64,000 bases of DNA from an uncultured Dehalococcoidia bacterium (lineage in GTDB: Bacteria; Chloroflexota; Dehalococcoidia; Bin125): NCBI GenBank assembly GCA_958295515.1, contig CATQGW010000001.1, positions 1,070,658 through 1,134,657 of the forward strand, given 5' to 3'. This document shows, piece by piece, positions 8,946 to 19,419 of the stretch (within the stretch, counting starts at the first letter, position 1; each line of letters starts with the position of its first letter). The notes under the pieces are model-generated. The model worked only from the letters and a program-made list of their open reading frames with translations, was not told the DNA's origin and made no database searches. Position numbers and translations under genes: made by a program.

Positions 8946-9610
8946 GAGGCGGCCTCCGATTGGCCGCCCTGCTCGCCTGACGCGCCGTGTACCCAGGCGC
9001 TGTCGAAGAAGCGGTATTCGAGCTGCATCGCGGTGCGGAAGCGCACGGCCTCGCGGCCGTTTTCGTCGCCGTGGCGATCGAGCATTTCTTCGACGATGTC
9101 GATTTTGGAGAGGTAGTCGCGGCCGGAGTACATGCTGATCCAGAAGCCGTAGCGGTCGTCGTGCGGGGCGTCGGCGAGGCGTTGTCCGAGCCAGCCGTAG
9201 AGGCGGGCGCAGGGCGCCATCGCCGCGAGGTGCTCGCCCAAGGTGCCGGTGGCGGCAGTGGCGAGCAGGAAGTCGGTGTACTCGCGGGCGGCGGGCAGCG
9301 GCTCGACGTCGTCGAGCGAGACGCCCAGCTCGGGCGCGGTCTGCTCGTGCAGCGTGCCCTCGCTGAGGATGCCCGCCAGCAGCCGCCCGAACTGGCGGCG
9401 CGTCGCCCAGTCGGGCGCGTGAACGACCCCGAAGGCGTAGGAGCGGGCGTAGGCGTCGAGGTAGAAGTGATCCTGCTGGGCGAAGAGCGCGTAGCGCTCT
9501 TCCGAGAGCGTGCCGTCGGCCAGCCCGCGCAAGAAGGGGTGCTCCAGGCAGGCCTCCGCCAGGTCCAGATTGTCCTGCCAGAGCCGCTGCGACAGTCGTG
9601 ATTCGGTCAT
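8942..9610 (-). CDS. tenA: TenA family aminopyrimidine aminohydrolase / thiaminase II
   Basis: HPFLRGLADGTLSEERYALFAQQDHFYLDAYAR...YGFWISMYSG: TenA motifs. Confidence 0.92.
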   Translation of the reverse strand: MTESRLSQRLWQDNLDLAEACLEHPFLRGLADGTLSEERYALFAQQDHFYLDAYARSYAFGVVHAPDWATRRQFGRLLAGILSEGTLHEQTAPELGVSLDDVEPLPAAREYTDFLLATAATGTLGEHLAAMAPCARLYGWLGQRLADAPHDDRYGFWISMYSGRDYLSKIDIVEEMLDRHGDENGREAVRFRTAMQLEYRFFDSAWVHGASGEQGGQSEAAS

Positions 9611-9642
9611 GGGTTTCTCCAGTCGTTGGGGGCTGTTCCGGG

Positions 9643-10503
<861 letters not shown>

Positions 10504-10725
10504 TTAGCCGCCTTGTTTCGCGCCGATGATGTCGAGCTGGTCGCCCGCGCCGACGCGGACCGCGTCCCACTCGCTGCGGGGCACGACCGCGAGGTTGACG
10601 GCGACCGCGATGCCCTGCTGCTCGGGGTCGTAGCCGATTTCGCAGAGCGCGTCGCGCAGCGGCGCAGGCGTCAAGCGCTGCGGCTCGCCGTTGACGGTGA
10701 CTTCGATGGCCGCGTTCTCGCTCAT
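10504..10725 (-). CDS. thiS: Sulfur carrier protein ThiS
   Basis: MSENAAIEVTVNGEPQRL...AVAVNLAVVPRSEWDAVRVGAGDQLDIIGAKQGG with C-terminal GG; starts inside the longer ORF 10504..11208. Confidence 0.92.
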   Translation of the reverse strand: MSENAAIEVTVNGEPQRLTPAPLRDALCEIGYDPEQQGIAVAVNLAVVPRSEWDAVRVGAGDQLDIIGAKQGG

Positions 10726-11852
10726 CCTGCTCCTGCCAATCTCGACGCCTGGAGTTGCGCGAGCAGCGGCGGCGTCTCGCCGCCCTCGATCGCTTCCGCC
10801 AGCCAGTAGGCGGTGGCGGGCGCGAGCAGGATGCCGTTGCGGTAGTGCCCGGTCGCGAGGAAGACTCCCGGCGCGCCGGCGGGGCCGATCACGGGCAGGT
10901 GGTCGCGGACTGCCGGGCGGAAGCCGACGCTGATCTCGTCGAGGTGCAGGTCGTAGATGCCGGGCAGCACCTCCCAGGCATCGCGCAGCAGGTCGAAGAC
11001 CGCGCCGGCGGTGGGTTGGGCGTCGAAGCCCTGCTCCTCCTCGCTCGCGCCGACGATCAGCTCGCCGTCGCTGCGCGGCACCAGGTAGACATCGGGGGTG
11101 CGCACGACGCGCTGGATGATCGGTTCGCCGCGCAGCCGCAGCAGTTGCCCTTTGACGGGGCGCAAGCCGAGCGGCGGCGCGGGCGTGTCGATGCCGTCTT
11201 CGCTCCATACGCCGGCCGCGATCACCGCGATGTCCGCCCGCAGCTCGCCCGACTCGCCGGGTGTGTCATACGCGATCCGCACGCCGCCGGCTTCAGGAAA
11301 TACGCCGCTCACGCGGGTGCGGCGGCGCAGATCGACGCCGCGGTGTTCGACCGCCAGCGCGAGCGCGGGGAGCAGGCGGCGCGGATCGATCTGGTGGTCG
11401 CCGTCAACGAGCAATCCGCCGACGGCGCGGGGGACGACGTAGGGTTCGAGCCGCCGCGCCTCTCGCGCGGTGACCATCCGCGAGGTCAGGCCGCGCTCGC
11501 GCTGGAGCGCGGCGAGGTGTTCGAGCTCGAGCTCATCGTCGCGGTGGCGCGCAACCCAGAGCGTGCCCTCGCTGCGGTAGCCGCAGCCGAGGCCGCTCAA
11601 TTCGGAGACGGCGGCGGTGAACTCCGGGTAGCGGCACAGGCTGTCGAGCTGAAAGTTGAGCAGCGAGGCGGCGTTGCCCTCGGACTCGGAGGTGGGCGCG
11701 AGCATCCCGGCGGCGACGGCGCTGGCCTCCGCGCCCGGCTCGCCGCGTTCGAGCAGCGTGACGCGGCGTCCGCGCCCGGCCAACTCGAAGGCGATCGACA
11801 GTCCAATTGCGCCGCCGCCGATCACCACCACCTCGGTGCGTTCGCCGGTCAT
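10722..11852 (-). CDS. thiO: Glycine oxidase ThiO
   Basis: N-terminal VVVIGGGAIGLSIAFELAGRG FAD motif; C-terminal ATGHYRNGILLAPATA typical of ThiO. Confidence 0.92.
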   Translation of the reverse strand: MTGERTEVVVIGGGAIGLSIAFELAGRGRRVTLLERGEPGAEASAVAAGMLAPTSESEGNAASLLNFQLDSLCRYPEFTAAVSELSGLGCGYRSEGTLWVARHRDDELELEHLAALQRERGLTSRMVTAREARRLEPYVVPRAVGGLLVDGDHQIDPRRLLPALALAVEHRGVDLRRRTRVSGVFPEAGGVRIAYDTPGESGELRADIAVIAAGVWSEDGIDTPAPPLGLRPVKGQLLRLRGEPIIQRVVRTPDVYLVPRSDGELIVGASEEEQGFDAQPTAGAVFDLLRDAWEVLPGIYDLHLDEISVGFRPAVRDHLPVIGPAGAPGVFLATGHYRNGILLAPATAYWLAEAIEGGETPPLLAQLQASRLAGAG

Positions 11853-12505
11853 GCGAGCGCCCGATCGATGGCCTCGCGGATGCGTGCGGTCGCCGCTTCG
11901 GGATCATCGGCGCAGACGACGGCGGAGAGCACCGCGACGCCGTATGCGCCGGTTTCGAACACGGAGGCGAGGTTGTCGGCGGTGATTGAGCCGATCGCGA
12001 TGATCGGGGTATCGACGGCCTCGACGATCTCGCGCAGGCGCTCCAGCCCGAGCATCGGCGCGGCGCGGTCGCCCTTGGAGGTGGTGCCGAAGACGGGGCC
12101 GACGCCGAGGTAGTCGACGGGCTGGGCGGCGACGCGGCGCGCTTCTTCGACGCTGTTGGCGGTGCCGCCGACCAGCGTGCCGCCGCCGAGCAGACGGCGG
12201 GCGACATCGGGCGGCAGGTCGTCGCGCCCCAGATGGAGCGCGCAGCCGAGCGCGGCGGCGACATCGGCGCGGTCATCGATCAGCAGCGTCGTCGGGGCGT
12301 CGCCGACGGCGGCGCGCATGGCTTCGGCGGTTTCGATCAATTCGCGCGTCGTGCGCGGGCGCTTCTCGCGGAATTGCACGACATCCGCGCCGCCCTGCGC
12401 CGCGAATCCCGCCAGTTGGGTGTGGGAGAAGCGCGATTGCAGCTGCTCGTCGGTGATCACGTGCAGGCGTCCGATCTTGGTCATAGCGGACCCCATCCGA
12501 ACCAC
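11849..12505 (-). CDS. thiE: Thiamine phosphate synthase
   Basis: VVQFREKRPRTT...LLIDDRADVAAALGCALHLGRDDL...YLGVGPVFGTTSK...AIGSI. Confidence 0.92.
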   Translation of the reverse strand: MVRMGSAMTKIGRLHVITDEQLQSRFSHTQLAGFAAQGGADVVQFREKRPRTTRELIETAEAMRAAVGDAPTTLLIDDRADVAAALGCALHLGRDDLPPDVARRLLGGGTLVGGTANSVEEARRVAAQPVDYLGVGPVFGTTSKGDRAAPMLGLERLREIVEAVDTPIIAIGSITADNLASVFETGAYGVAVLSAVVCADDPEAATARIREAIDRALA

Positions 12506-13305
12506 TCACGGTCCCAGAAGGGGCTGGTGGGGCCCACGCCGTGGCCGAGCGGACGCGCGTAGCGGACCGCCTCGGTCAGCCAGAGCTTGGCGCTTCCCAC
12601 CGCGCCGCTCAGGTCGTCCTTGTCGTAGTGGAAGTCGTGGTTGAGCCGCGCGGCGATCGCGGAGGCGTAGGTGCAGCCGGTGCCGTGCGTGTGCCTGGTC
12701 TCGATCCATTCGCCCTCGAAGAGCTCGACGCCGTCCTTGCCGACCAGCAGATCGGTGGCGGGCGCTTCTTCGAGGTGTCCGCCCTTGACCAGCACGGCCG
12801 CCGCGCCGCGCTCGCGGAGCGCCTGCGCGGCGCGGCGGGCGTCCTCAAGCGTGCGCACGGTGAGGCCGGTCAGCACTTCGGCTTCGTGAACGTTGGGGGT
12901 GAGCAGGTCGGCGAGCGGGAGCATCTGCTCGGCGAAGGTCTGGACTGCGGCTTCGGCCAGCAGCGGGAAGCCCGTCTTGGAGATCATCACCGGATCCACC
13001 ACGATCCAGCGCGGGCGGCGCGCGCGCAGTTCGTCGGCGACCGTGCGGATCATCTCCGAGTCGCCGAGCATCCCGGTCTTGACCACGCCCACATCGAGGT
13101 CGTCGAAGACGGAGGCGATCTGGGCGCGGACGATCTCGGTCGGGAGCTGGTAGGCGGACTGAACGCCGAGCGTGTTCTGGGCGGTGATTGCGGTGATCAC
13201 GGTCGCGGCGTGGCAGCCGTAGTGGGCGGCGGCAGCCTTGAGGTCGGCCTGGATGCCCGCGCCCGCGGAGGAGTCGGAGCCGGCGATGCTGCAAATCACG
13301 CGCAC
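12481..13305 (-). CDS. thiD: Hydroxymethylpyrimidine / HMP-P kinase
   Basis: SIAGSDSSAGAGIQADLKAAAAHYGCHAATVITAITAQNT...DPVMISKTG...HGTGCTYASAIAA. Confidence 0.95.
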   Translation of the reverse strand: MRVICSIAGSDSSAGAGIQADLKAAAAHYGCHAATVITAITAQNTLGVQSAYQLPTEIVRAQIASVFDDLDVGVVKTGMLGDSEMIRTVADELRARRPRWIVVDPVMISKTGFPLLAEAAVQTFAEQMLPLADLLTPNVHEAEVLTGLTVRTLEDARRAAQALRERGAAAVLVKGGHLEEAPATDLLVGKDGVELFEGEWIETRHTHGTGCTYASAIAARLNHDFHYDKDDLSGAVGSAKLWLTEAVRYARPLGHGVGPTSPFWDREWFGWGPL

Positions 13306-13357
13306 GGCGCACCTCGGGCAGGCCGGAGGCGGTGCGCTGGTACGGGGGGCGAGCCTG

Positions 13358-13440
13358 GTGCGCTCCCTGCGCCGGCATTACCCGGATCAGGTTCAGCGGG
13401 TGTGTTCTCAGGCCCGCCGTCGCGGACCACCCCGGCTGCT
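13358..13440 (-). promoter_or_regulatory. TPP riboswitch (THI element) upstream of thiD
   Basis: Reverse complement: GCCGGGGTGGTCCGCGACGGCGGGCCTGAGAACACACCCGCTGAACCTGATCCGGGTAATGCCGGCGCAGGGAGCG; conserved CTGAGA, CTGAACCTGATC and GTAATGCCGGCGCAGGGA blocks. Confidence 0.95.
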
Positions 13441-13496
13441 CAACGCGACGAGATTAGCACAAGCGGCTGGCTGGAGATCGGGCGGACCTCCGGGCG

Positions 13497-14768
13497 CTAG
13501 TCGTCGGAGACGAGGACGAGCGTGCCGGTCGTGGAGAGCGAGCCGCCGGTGCCGTTGACGACGCAGGAGCGCGCGCTGGTCTGCTTGCCCGGATCGCCGC
13601 TGAAGCCGCCGTCCTCGGCAGTGCCGGAGAGCTGGCGATAGGCCTCGACCAGCAGCTGCATGCCGTACATGCCGCTGTGGTTGAAGGAGAGGCCGCCGCC
13701 GTTGGTGTTGATCGGCAGGCGTCCACCGGGCGCGGCGTGGCGATCTTTCCAGAGCGCCGGCCCGCCGCCCGCAGGGGCGAGGCCGAGCATCTCGGCGGTG
13801 ATCCCGGCGGTGACCGTGAACGAGTCGTAGATCATCGCCAGTTCCATGTCCTCCGGGCCCATACCGGCCATCGTGTAGGCGGCGGCGGCGGAGCGCGCGG
13901 CGGAGGTGGCAGTGAAATCGCCCATCTCGAGCATGTTCCAGTGCGAGATGTTCTCGCCCGCGCCGGCGATCCAAACGGGCTTGGTTTTGGCGCTGGCGGC
14001 TCGCTCGGGGCCGGTGATCAGCACCGCGCCGCCGTGGTCGGTGACGAGGCAGACATCGAGCAGCTTGAGCGGCCAGGAGATGACGCGCGAGTTCATCACG
14101 GTGTCGACGGTGATCGGTCCGCCGAAGGGGTGGCCTTTCTTGCCGCCGCCGGGGTCGCCGTCGGGCAGGGCGGGGATATCGCCCTCGCCGGCCTTGCGGT
14201 ACATGACCGCGCGCGGGTTCAGCTGCGCCCACTCACGGGTAACCACGGCGATCTCGGCGAAGTCCTCCTGGGTAGTGCCGTAGCGGTGCATGTGGCGGTT
14301 CATGGCGTGCGAGTAGTTGGTCGGCGCGCCGCCCATGCCGTAGGCCAGGGTGTGCTGGTTGGCGGGGTCCCAGGGGTCCGCGCCGGCGCCGAAGCGCGGG
14401 CCCGCGCCGCGACCGCGCGTGTTGCGCGCGTTCCAGCCCATCTCGCCGTGGGAGACCAGCGCGACGTCGATGACGCCGGCGTGGATTGCGCAGAGCGCGT
14501 GGTGGACATGCATCTCGAAGGAGCAGCCGCCCACCGCGGTGGTGTCGATGTACTTGGGATGCAGGCCGAGGTACTCGGCGATCTGCGGCGACCAGCCGGC
14601 GCTGAAGATGCCGTCGATGTCGCGGATCGGGATACCCGTCATATCGCAGACGTTTTTGATCGCCTCCATGTGCAGTTGGAGCGACGATTTGGGCTCGGCG
14701 GGGTAGCCGATCTCGTTGGCTTCGGCGGCTCCGACAATCGCGGCGGCGCGGGATGCTTCACCGGGCAT
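13497..14768 (-). CDS. Thiolase-family protein (acetyl-CoA acetyltransferase / SCP-x type)
   Basis: MPGEASRAAAIVGAAEANEIGYP...VTAGITAEMLGLAPAGGGP...NTNGGGLSFNHSGMYGMQ. Confidence 0.85.
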   Translation of the reverse strand: MPGEASRAAAIVGAAEANEIGYPAEPKSSLQLHMEAIKNVCDMTGIPIRDIDGIFSAGWSPQIAEYLGLHPKYIDTTAVGGCSFEMHVHHALCAIHAGVIDVALVSHGEMGWNARNTRGRGAGPRFGAGADPWDPANQHTLAYGMGGAPTNYSHAMNRHMHRYGTTQEDFAEIAVVTREWAQLNPRAVMYRKAGEGDIPALPDGDPGGGKKGHPFGGPITVDTVMNSRVISWPLKLLDVCLVTDHGGAVLITGPERAASAKTKPVWIAGAGENISHWNMLEMGDFTATSAARSAAAAYTMAGMGPEDMELAMIYDSFTVTAGITAEMLGLAPAGGGPALWKDRHAAPGGRLPINTNGGGLSFNHSGMYGMQLLVEAYRQLSGTAEDGGFSGDPGKQTSARSCVVNGTGGSLSTTGTLVLVSDD

Positions 14769-14813
14769 GGGTTCGTCTCCTGTGTGTACTCAGGTCAGCG
14801 CAGGCGGGCGTCG

Positions 14814-15224
14814 TTAGCCGACGACGCGCCAGAAGGGGATGTGGACATCGTCGCTGGCGGGCTCGAACTCGACTTCGACGGGCGCGCCGATTCGGATGCT
14901 CTCGGGGTCGTCGGGATCGACGCCGCGCAGCACGGTCTGCATGCGGTCGCCCTCGGCGAGATCGATGTAGGCGGTCACGTAGGGCGGGTCCCACGGTCCC
15001 CACTTGCGGGTCTGCACCGCGAAGGTGTGGATCGTGCCTTTGCCCGAGGCGTCGAACCACTCGATAGCGGTCGAGTGGCAGAACGGGCAGATGGTTCGTG
15101 GGTACCAGTGGACGCGGTTGCAGTCGCTGCATCGGGGCAGCGCGAGGCGTCCATCTTTGGCCGCGTCCCAGAACGGCTGGGAGACGGGATCCGGCTCCGG
15201 AATCGGCTTGTCGTAGTCGGCCAC
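14814..15224 (-). CDS. Zn-ribbon OB-fold protein (DUF35 family), thiolase partner
   Basis: LPRCSDCNRVHWYPRTICPFCHS zinc ribbon then OB-fold; adjacent to thiolase. Confidence 0.85.
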   Translation of the reverse strand: MADYDKPIPEPDPVSQPFWDAAKDGRLALPRCSDCNRVHWYPRTICPFCHSTAIEWFDASGKGTIHTFAVQTRKWGPWDPPYVTAYIDLAEGDRMQTVLRGVDPDDPESIRIGAPVEVEFEPASDDVHIPFWRVVG

Positions 15225-15331
15225 ACCGCGCCCTCTCGTGAAACGAGCGCCGCTCCGCGCGACGCGGGGCGCAGTCTATATGCAGGCTCCGCTACGCGCT
15301 TGCGGGCGGGCCTGACGAGCCGGCGGGAGGG

Positions 15332-15568
15332 TTAGCGAATGCGGTGCGGGACGGCCTCGATCTGGAGCCGGCGGTCCGCGCCGAAGGGCGGGGCGGGGAA
15401 GAGCCAGCCCTGCACGATCACGCGGAGCGCGGTCCAGTCAATCGCCGGCAGCCGACGGCCGCGCGGCGGCGCGAGATCGCGGCGGTTGCGCCACTCGAGC
15501 TCAAGCTCCGCTTCGCGGTACTGCGCGGCGTAGCGCACCAGGTGGGGGTGGATAATCGGTTCGTGCAT
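15332..15568 (-). CDS. Small hypothetical protein
   Basis: Internal start MHEPIIHPHLVRYAAQYREAELELEWRNRRDLA in the 15332..15682 ORF. Confidence 0.4.
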   Translation of the reverse strand: MHEPIIHPHLVRYAAQYREAELELEWRNRRDLAPPRGRRLPAIDWTALRVIVQGWLFPAPPFGADRRLQIEAVPHRIR

Positions 15569-15732
15569 GGCGTCGTTCCTCTCTTGCTCGCTCTGTTCGC
15601 CTGCGATCCCAACGTATGCAGAATCTGCGTTAGGAATTGCATCGCGGGGCACAGGAGCAGCGCGGAACGTGCCCTGTTTCACGCAGAGTTAGCATCACAG
15701 CGCACACAAGGTCCCAGCGAAAGGGAGACGCC

Positions 15733-16809
15733 ATGCTGAAGCAGTTCAAGGTTCCCGACGAGATCGCCGTGCGCGTGCCGGGCGACGTGATGCGCGCTGC
15801 GGTGGAAGACACCTTCCGGCGGCTGGGCATGCCGGACGACGACGCCCAACGCTCGGCGGACACGCTGCTCTACGCGGATTTGCGGGGAATCGACTCGCAC
15901 GGCGTCTCGAACATGATGCGCTACTACGTGGCCGGCTTGCAGAGCGGCGACATCAATCCGACGCCGCAGTGGACACTGGAGCGCGACGCGCCGGCGGCGG
16001 CGACGATCGACTGCGACCGCGGGCTGGGGCTGACGGTCGGTCCGCAGGCGATGCAGCTGGCGATCGACAAGGCGAAGCAGACCGGCGTGGCGACGGTTGT
16101 GGCGAACAACGGGGCGCATTTCGGGGCGGCGGCGTATCACGCGCAGCTGGCGCTGGCGCACGACATGATCGGGCTCTCGATGACGGTCGGCGGGCTGCTG
16201 GTCGCGCCGACGCACGGCTCGCAGGCGATGGTGGGGCTGAATCCGCTCTCGATTGCCGCCCCGGCTGGGGAGGAAGCGCCGTTCATTTTCGACGCCTCGA
16301 TGTCCAGCGTGGCGGGCAACAAGGTGCGTCTGGCGCAGCGTCTGGGCGAGGACCTGCTGCCCGGCTGGGTCGCCGACGCGGAGGGCACGCCGATTATGGA
16401 AAGCCAGCCCGTGCCCGAGGAGTACCTCATCCTGCCGCTTGGCGGGACGCGCGAGATCGGCTCGCACAAGGGCTACAGCCTGGCCGCCTCGATCGACATT
16501 CTGGCCGGGATCATGGCCAACGCCGGTTCGGCGCTACAGCGCTTCAACGGCGTGGGGCACCACTTCACCGTGTTCAACATCTCGGCTTTCACCGATGTCG
16601 ACGAGTTCAAGAGCCACATGGACGCCTACCTCAAGGCGCTGCGGGAGACGCCGCCCGCGCCGGGCGAGGAGCGGGTGCTCTACGCCGGGCTGGAGGAGCA
16701 CGAGGCGGAGATCGAGCGCAGCGAGCGCGGGATTCCCTACCACCCCGAGGTGATCGAGTGGTTCCAGGCGACGCTGGGCGAGCTGGGGCTGCGCAATCAC
16801 TTCGCCTGA
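15733..16809 (+). CDS. Ldh family oxidoreductase (malate/L-lactate dehydrogenase type 2)
   Basis: DLRGIDSHGVSNMMRYYV...NGAHFGAAAYHAQLA...GLNPLSIAAPAGEEAPFIFDASMS. Confidence 0.9.
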   Translation: MLKQFKVPDEIAVRVPGDVMRAAVEDTFRRLGMPDDDAQRSADTLLYADLRGIDSHGVSNMMRYYVAGLQSGDINPTPQWTLERDAPAAATIDCDRGLGLTVGPQAMQLAIDKAKQTGVATVVANNGAHFGAAAYHAQLALAHDMIGLSMTVGGLLVAPTHGSQAMVGLNPLSIAAPAGEEAPFIFDASMSSVAGNKVRLAQRLGEDLLPGWVADAEGTPIMESQPVPEEYLILPLGGTREIGSHKGYSLAASIDILAGIMANAGSALQRFNGVGHHFTVFNISAFTDVDEFKSHMDAYLKALRETPPAPGEERVLYAGLEEHEAEIERSERGIPYHPEVIEWFQATLGELGLRNHFA

Positions 16810-17705
16810 GGCGGCGAAGGCGCAGACGGCGGCGGCGCAGGCGGCGATTGGGCGGCGTTCTGCGACGGTTCGTCGACCCAGAGACCTGCGGCCAGGCGGC
16901 GCTTCATCTCGTCCTGGATGATGCGGTAGGACCACCAGATGAGCAGGATGCGCAGCGGCGCGCCGATCGCCCGCGAGAGCCAGGGGTAGAGCGAGGGCTC
17001 CACCGCGTCGAGCAGCCAGACGCGGACGAAGCCCATGATCAGGTTTTCGACCGCGAAGGCGGCGGTGACCAGAATCAGCGTGCGATTATGCGCCGGTAAG
17101 GCGCGTCGGATGCGGGGAAATACCTCCCGAATGGCCATCCCCAGCAGCGGTTTGCGGATGAGCACGCTGACCGCGAAGATCGCGGCGACGACAAAGTCGC
17201 TGACCGGGTCGGAGGCGAGGAAGGCTTTGTCGCTTTCGAGGATCAGGCCGACGATCGAGCCGCCGGTGAAGATGACCAGGCTGAGCACCGCCAGCCAGAA
17301 GACCGCGCCGCGATCGGGCTGCACGCGGCGCTGGACGAAGAAGACGACGATCGCCGCACCCCAGGCAGCGCCGATCGCCGGGCGGGTGCCGGCCAGCTCG
17401 AGCACGATCACCCAGATGACGATGGGGAGAATGCTGAGCCCGACGCTGCGGTCGTACTCGGGGATTTTGCTGTGCCAGCGTTCGAGCCGCGTGTTCCAGG
17501 CTTCGAGGCGATCGTTGGTGCGCTCCAGACGTTCGAGGCGCAGCAGCCGCTTCTCCAGTTCGAGCAGTTGCTGGCGCTCGCGCTGGAGTTCGAGCGAACC
17601 TTCGCGCCCTTCTTGCAGACGCTCGATTTCACGCCGCCAGTCGCGCACCTCTTTGAGCTGGCGCTGGGTCCACTCGCGATCTTCGATCCGCGATCGCTCC
17701 GTCAC
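16797..17705 (-). CDS. Coiled-coil membrane protein (VC0807-like)
   Basis: N-terminal coiled coil then several TM segments; in-frame GTG at 17705 (VTERSRIEDREW) avoids overlap with the next gene. Confidence 0.6.
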   Translation of the reverse strand: MTERSRIEDREWTQRQLKEVRDWRREIERLQEGREGSLELQRERQQLLELEKRLLRLERLERTNDRLEAWNTRLERWHSKIPEYDRSVGLSILPIVIWVIVLELAGTRPAIGAAWGAAIVVFFVQRRVQPDRGAVFWLAVLSLVIFTGGSIVGLILESDKAFLASDPVSDFVVAAIFAVSVLIRKPLLGMAIREVFPRIRRALPAHNRTLILVTAAFAVENLIMGFVRVWLLDAVEPSLYPWLSRAIGAPLRILLIWWSYRIIQDEMKRRLAAGLWVDEPSQNAAQSPPAPPPSAPSPPQAK

Positions 17706-17710
17706 CGTTG

Positions 17711-18061
17711 TTAGTGCTTCCAGAGCGGGCTGGCGACGTTGATATCGACCTGGGCGGCGGACTCGGCGTCGCAGACGGCGCGGATCGTGACGGTCTGGGT
17801 GGCTTCCGCTTCGGGCGAAGAGCGGGGGTGCTGCTCGGGGTACCAGTTGACCTCGGCGATGCCCCACTCGTCGGAGTCGACGGTGCGCTGCGTGCCGCCG
17901 CTGCTGGCCAGCGTGCCGGGGCCCTCCTCGATGGTGAAGACCACGGGCGCGCCGGCCAGCGAGCCTTCGCGGCTGCTGATCGAGGCGGAGATCATCCGAT
18001 AGCCGACTTCGCCGCGGTCCGCCATCCGCACGCTGACCTCAATGGTGTCCTCGGGCATCAA
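17711..18061 (-). CDS. Hypothetical protein, possible Ig-like fold
   Basis: VVFTIEEGPGTLASSGGTQRTVDSDEWGIAEVNWYP resembles Big-type Ig domains. Confidence 0.5.
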   Translation of the reverse strand: MMPEDTIEVSVRMADRGEVGYRMISASISSREGSLAGAPVVFTIEEGPGTLASSGGTQRTVDSDEWGIAEVNWYPEQHPRSSPEAEATQTVTIRAVCDAESAAQVDINVASPLWKH

Positions 18062-18144
18062 CCGCCCCCTTCCATGCCTACGCAGGAGAGCGTATCAGCG
18101 CAGGCGCGGCTATCATCGCCGCAGCACACCGGGAGGTTGCCCCC

Positions 18145-19392
18145 ATGGTCCGACTCGACGATCTGCACCCCAACATGGCCGCGAATCTGCTCGCGCTGGA
18201 GCTGCCTCAGATTGAGCCGGCGGACTGGATTACGCCGCCGCCGCTGGCGGAGGCGACGGTGGCGCTGGTGACCACGGCCGGGCTGGCGCGGCGCGACGAC
18301 CGCCGCTTCACGCCCGGCGCGGTCGAGTACCGGCTGATCCCCGGCGACACGGACCCGGCGGACTTGCAGATGTCGCACTTCAGCGTGAACTTCGACCGCT
18401 CGGCGTTCCAGCAGGACTACAACGTGGCATTCCCGATTGATCGGCTGCGCGAGCTGGTTGAGGCCGGGGAGGTCGGCGCGGTTGCGCCGCACCATTACTC
18501 GTTCATGGGCGCGCTGCCCGACGCGACACGGCTGGAGCAGACCGGCGAAGAAGTCGGGCGACTGCTCAAGGAGGCGGGCGTCGACGCGGCGTTTCTGACA
18601 CCCGTTTGACCGTTCTGCACGCGCGCCGTGGGCGCGCTGTCGCACTACATCGAGCGGGCCGGGGTGGCCACGACGGGCGTCAGCCTGATCCGCGAGCACG
18701 TGGCGGGGATGACCGTCCCGCGTTCGCTCTGGGTGCCGTTCCCGCTCGGTCGCCCGATGGGGCCGGCCGATGACGCGGACTTCCAGCGCGATGTGCTGCG
18801 CTCCGGACTGGCACTGCTCAATTCGGCGACCGAGCCGACTGTCGCCGACTACGCGCACGACGCGCCGATGGGCGATCCGGCCGGCGAGTGGGCATGCGCC
18901 ATCGCGCTGCCCCAGCCGGAGCCGATCGACGACGCCGACGCGCTGGTGCAAGCGCTGCTTGACGAGGTGCGCGCGCTCGCACCCTGGTACGACGAGGGGC
19001 GGCGCAAGCGCGGCCGCAGCGCGGTCGGCGCGAGCGGCGTGGGCGCGGATCAGATCGAGCTGATGGCCGGCGAGCTGGTGCGTTTCGCCACCGGCACCGA
19101 GCAGGAGCCGAACGGCGAGGAGCCCAACTGGGCGCACGACCGGCCGGCGCGCTACAAGTACATCACCGACGATCTGCGCGCGTTCTACCACGAGGCGATG
19201 CTCGCGCAGCCCGGTTCGCAGCCGCGCGGCGACGCGGACCTGCACGGCTGGGTGTTCGGCCAGACGCAGCTCGGCGAGGTGATCCGGATGGCCGCCGATC
19301 GGGTGCAGGAGATGGGCGACCGACGGCTCGCGCCGCTGATCATCGGCCTCATCCCCGCCGGCTACCGCAGCCGCACGCTGCGCACCTGGTAG
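18145..19392 (+). CDS. Glycine/betaine/sarcosine/D-proline reductase selenoprotein B family; in-frame UGA (18607-18609) predicted Sec
   Basis: ORFs 18145..18609 and 18628..19392 share a frame and are separated only by TGA plus six sense codons: ...AAFLTPV-U-PFCTRAVGALSHYIERAGVATTGVSLIREHV... Confidence 0.78.
18610..18640 (+). promoter_or_regulatory. Putative bacterial SECIS hairpin
   Basis: GCGCGCC (18621-18627) - GUG loop (18628-18630) - GGCGCGC (18631-18637): perfect 7-bp stem, loop starting with G, 18 nt after the UGA. Confidence 0.6.
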
Positions 19393-19419
19393 CGCAACCG
19401 CCATCTGCGGCAGCTCTGC

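Noticed and set aside
18058-19404. 448-aa minus-strand ORF covering the whole selenoprotein locus
   Set aside because: Composition is antisense-like (R/A/H/V-rich, no domain) and it lies opposite a frame with clear GrdB/PrdB-family sequence.
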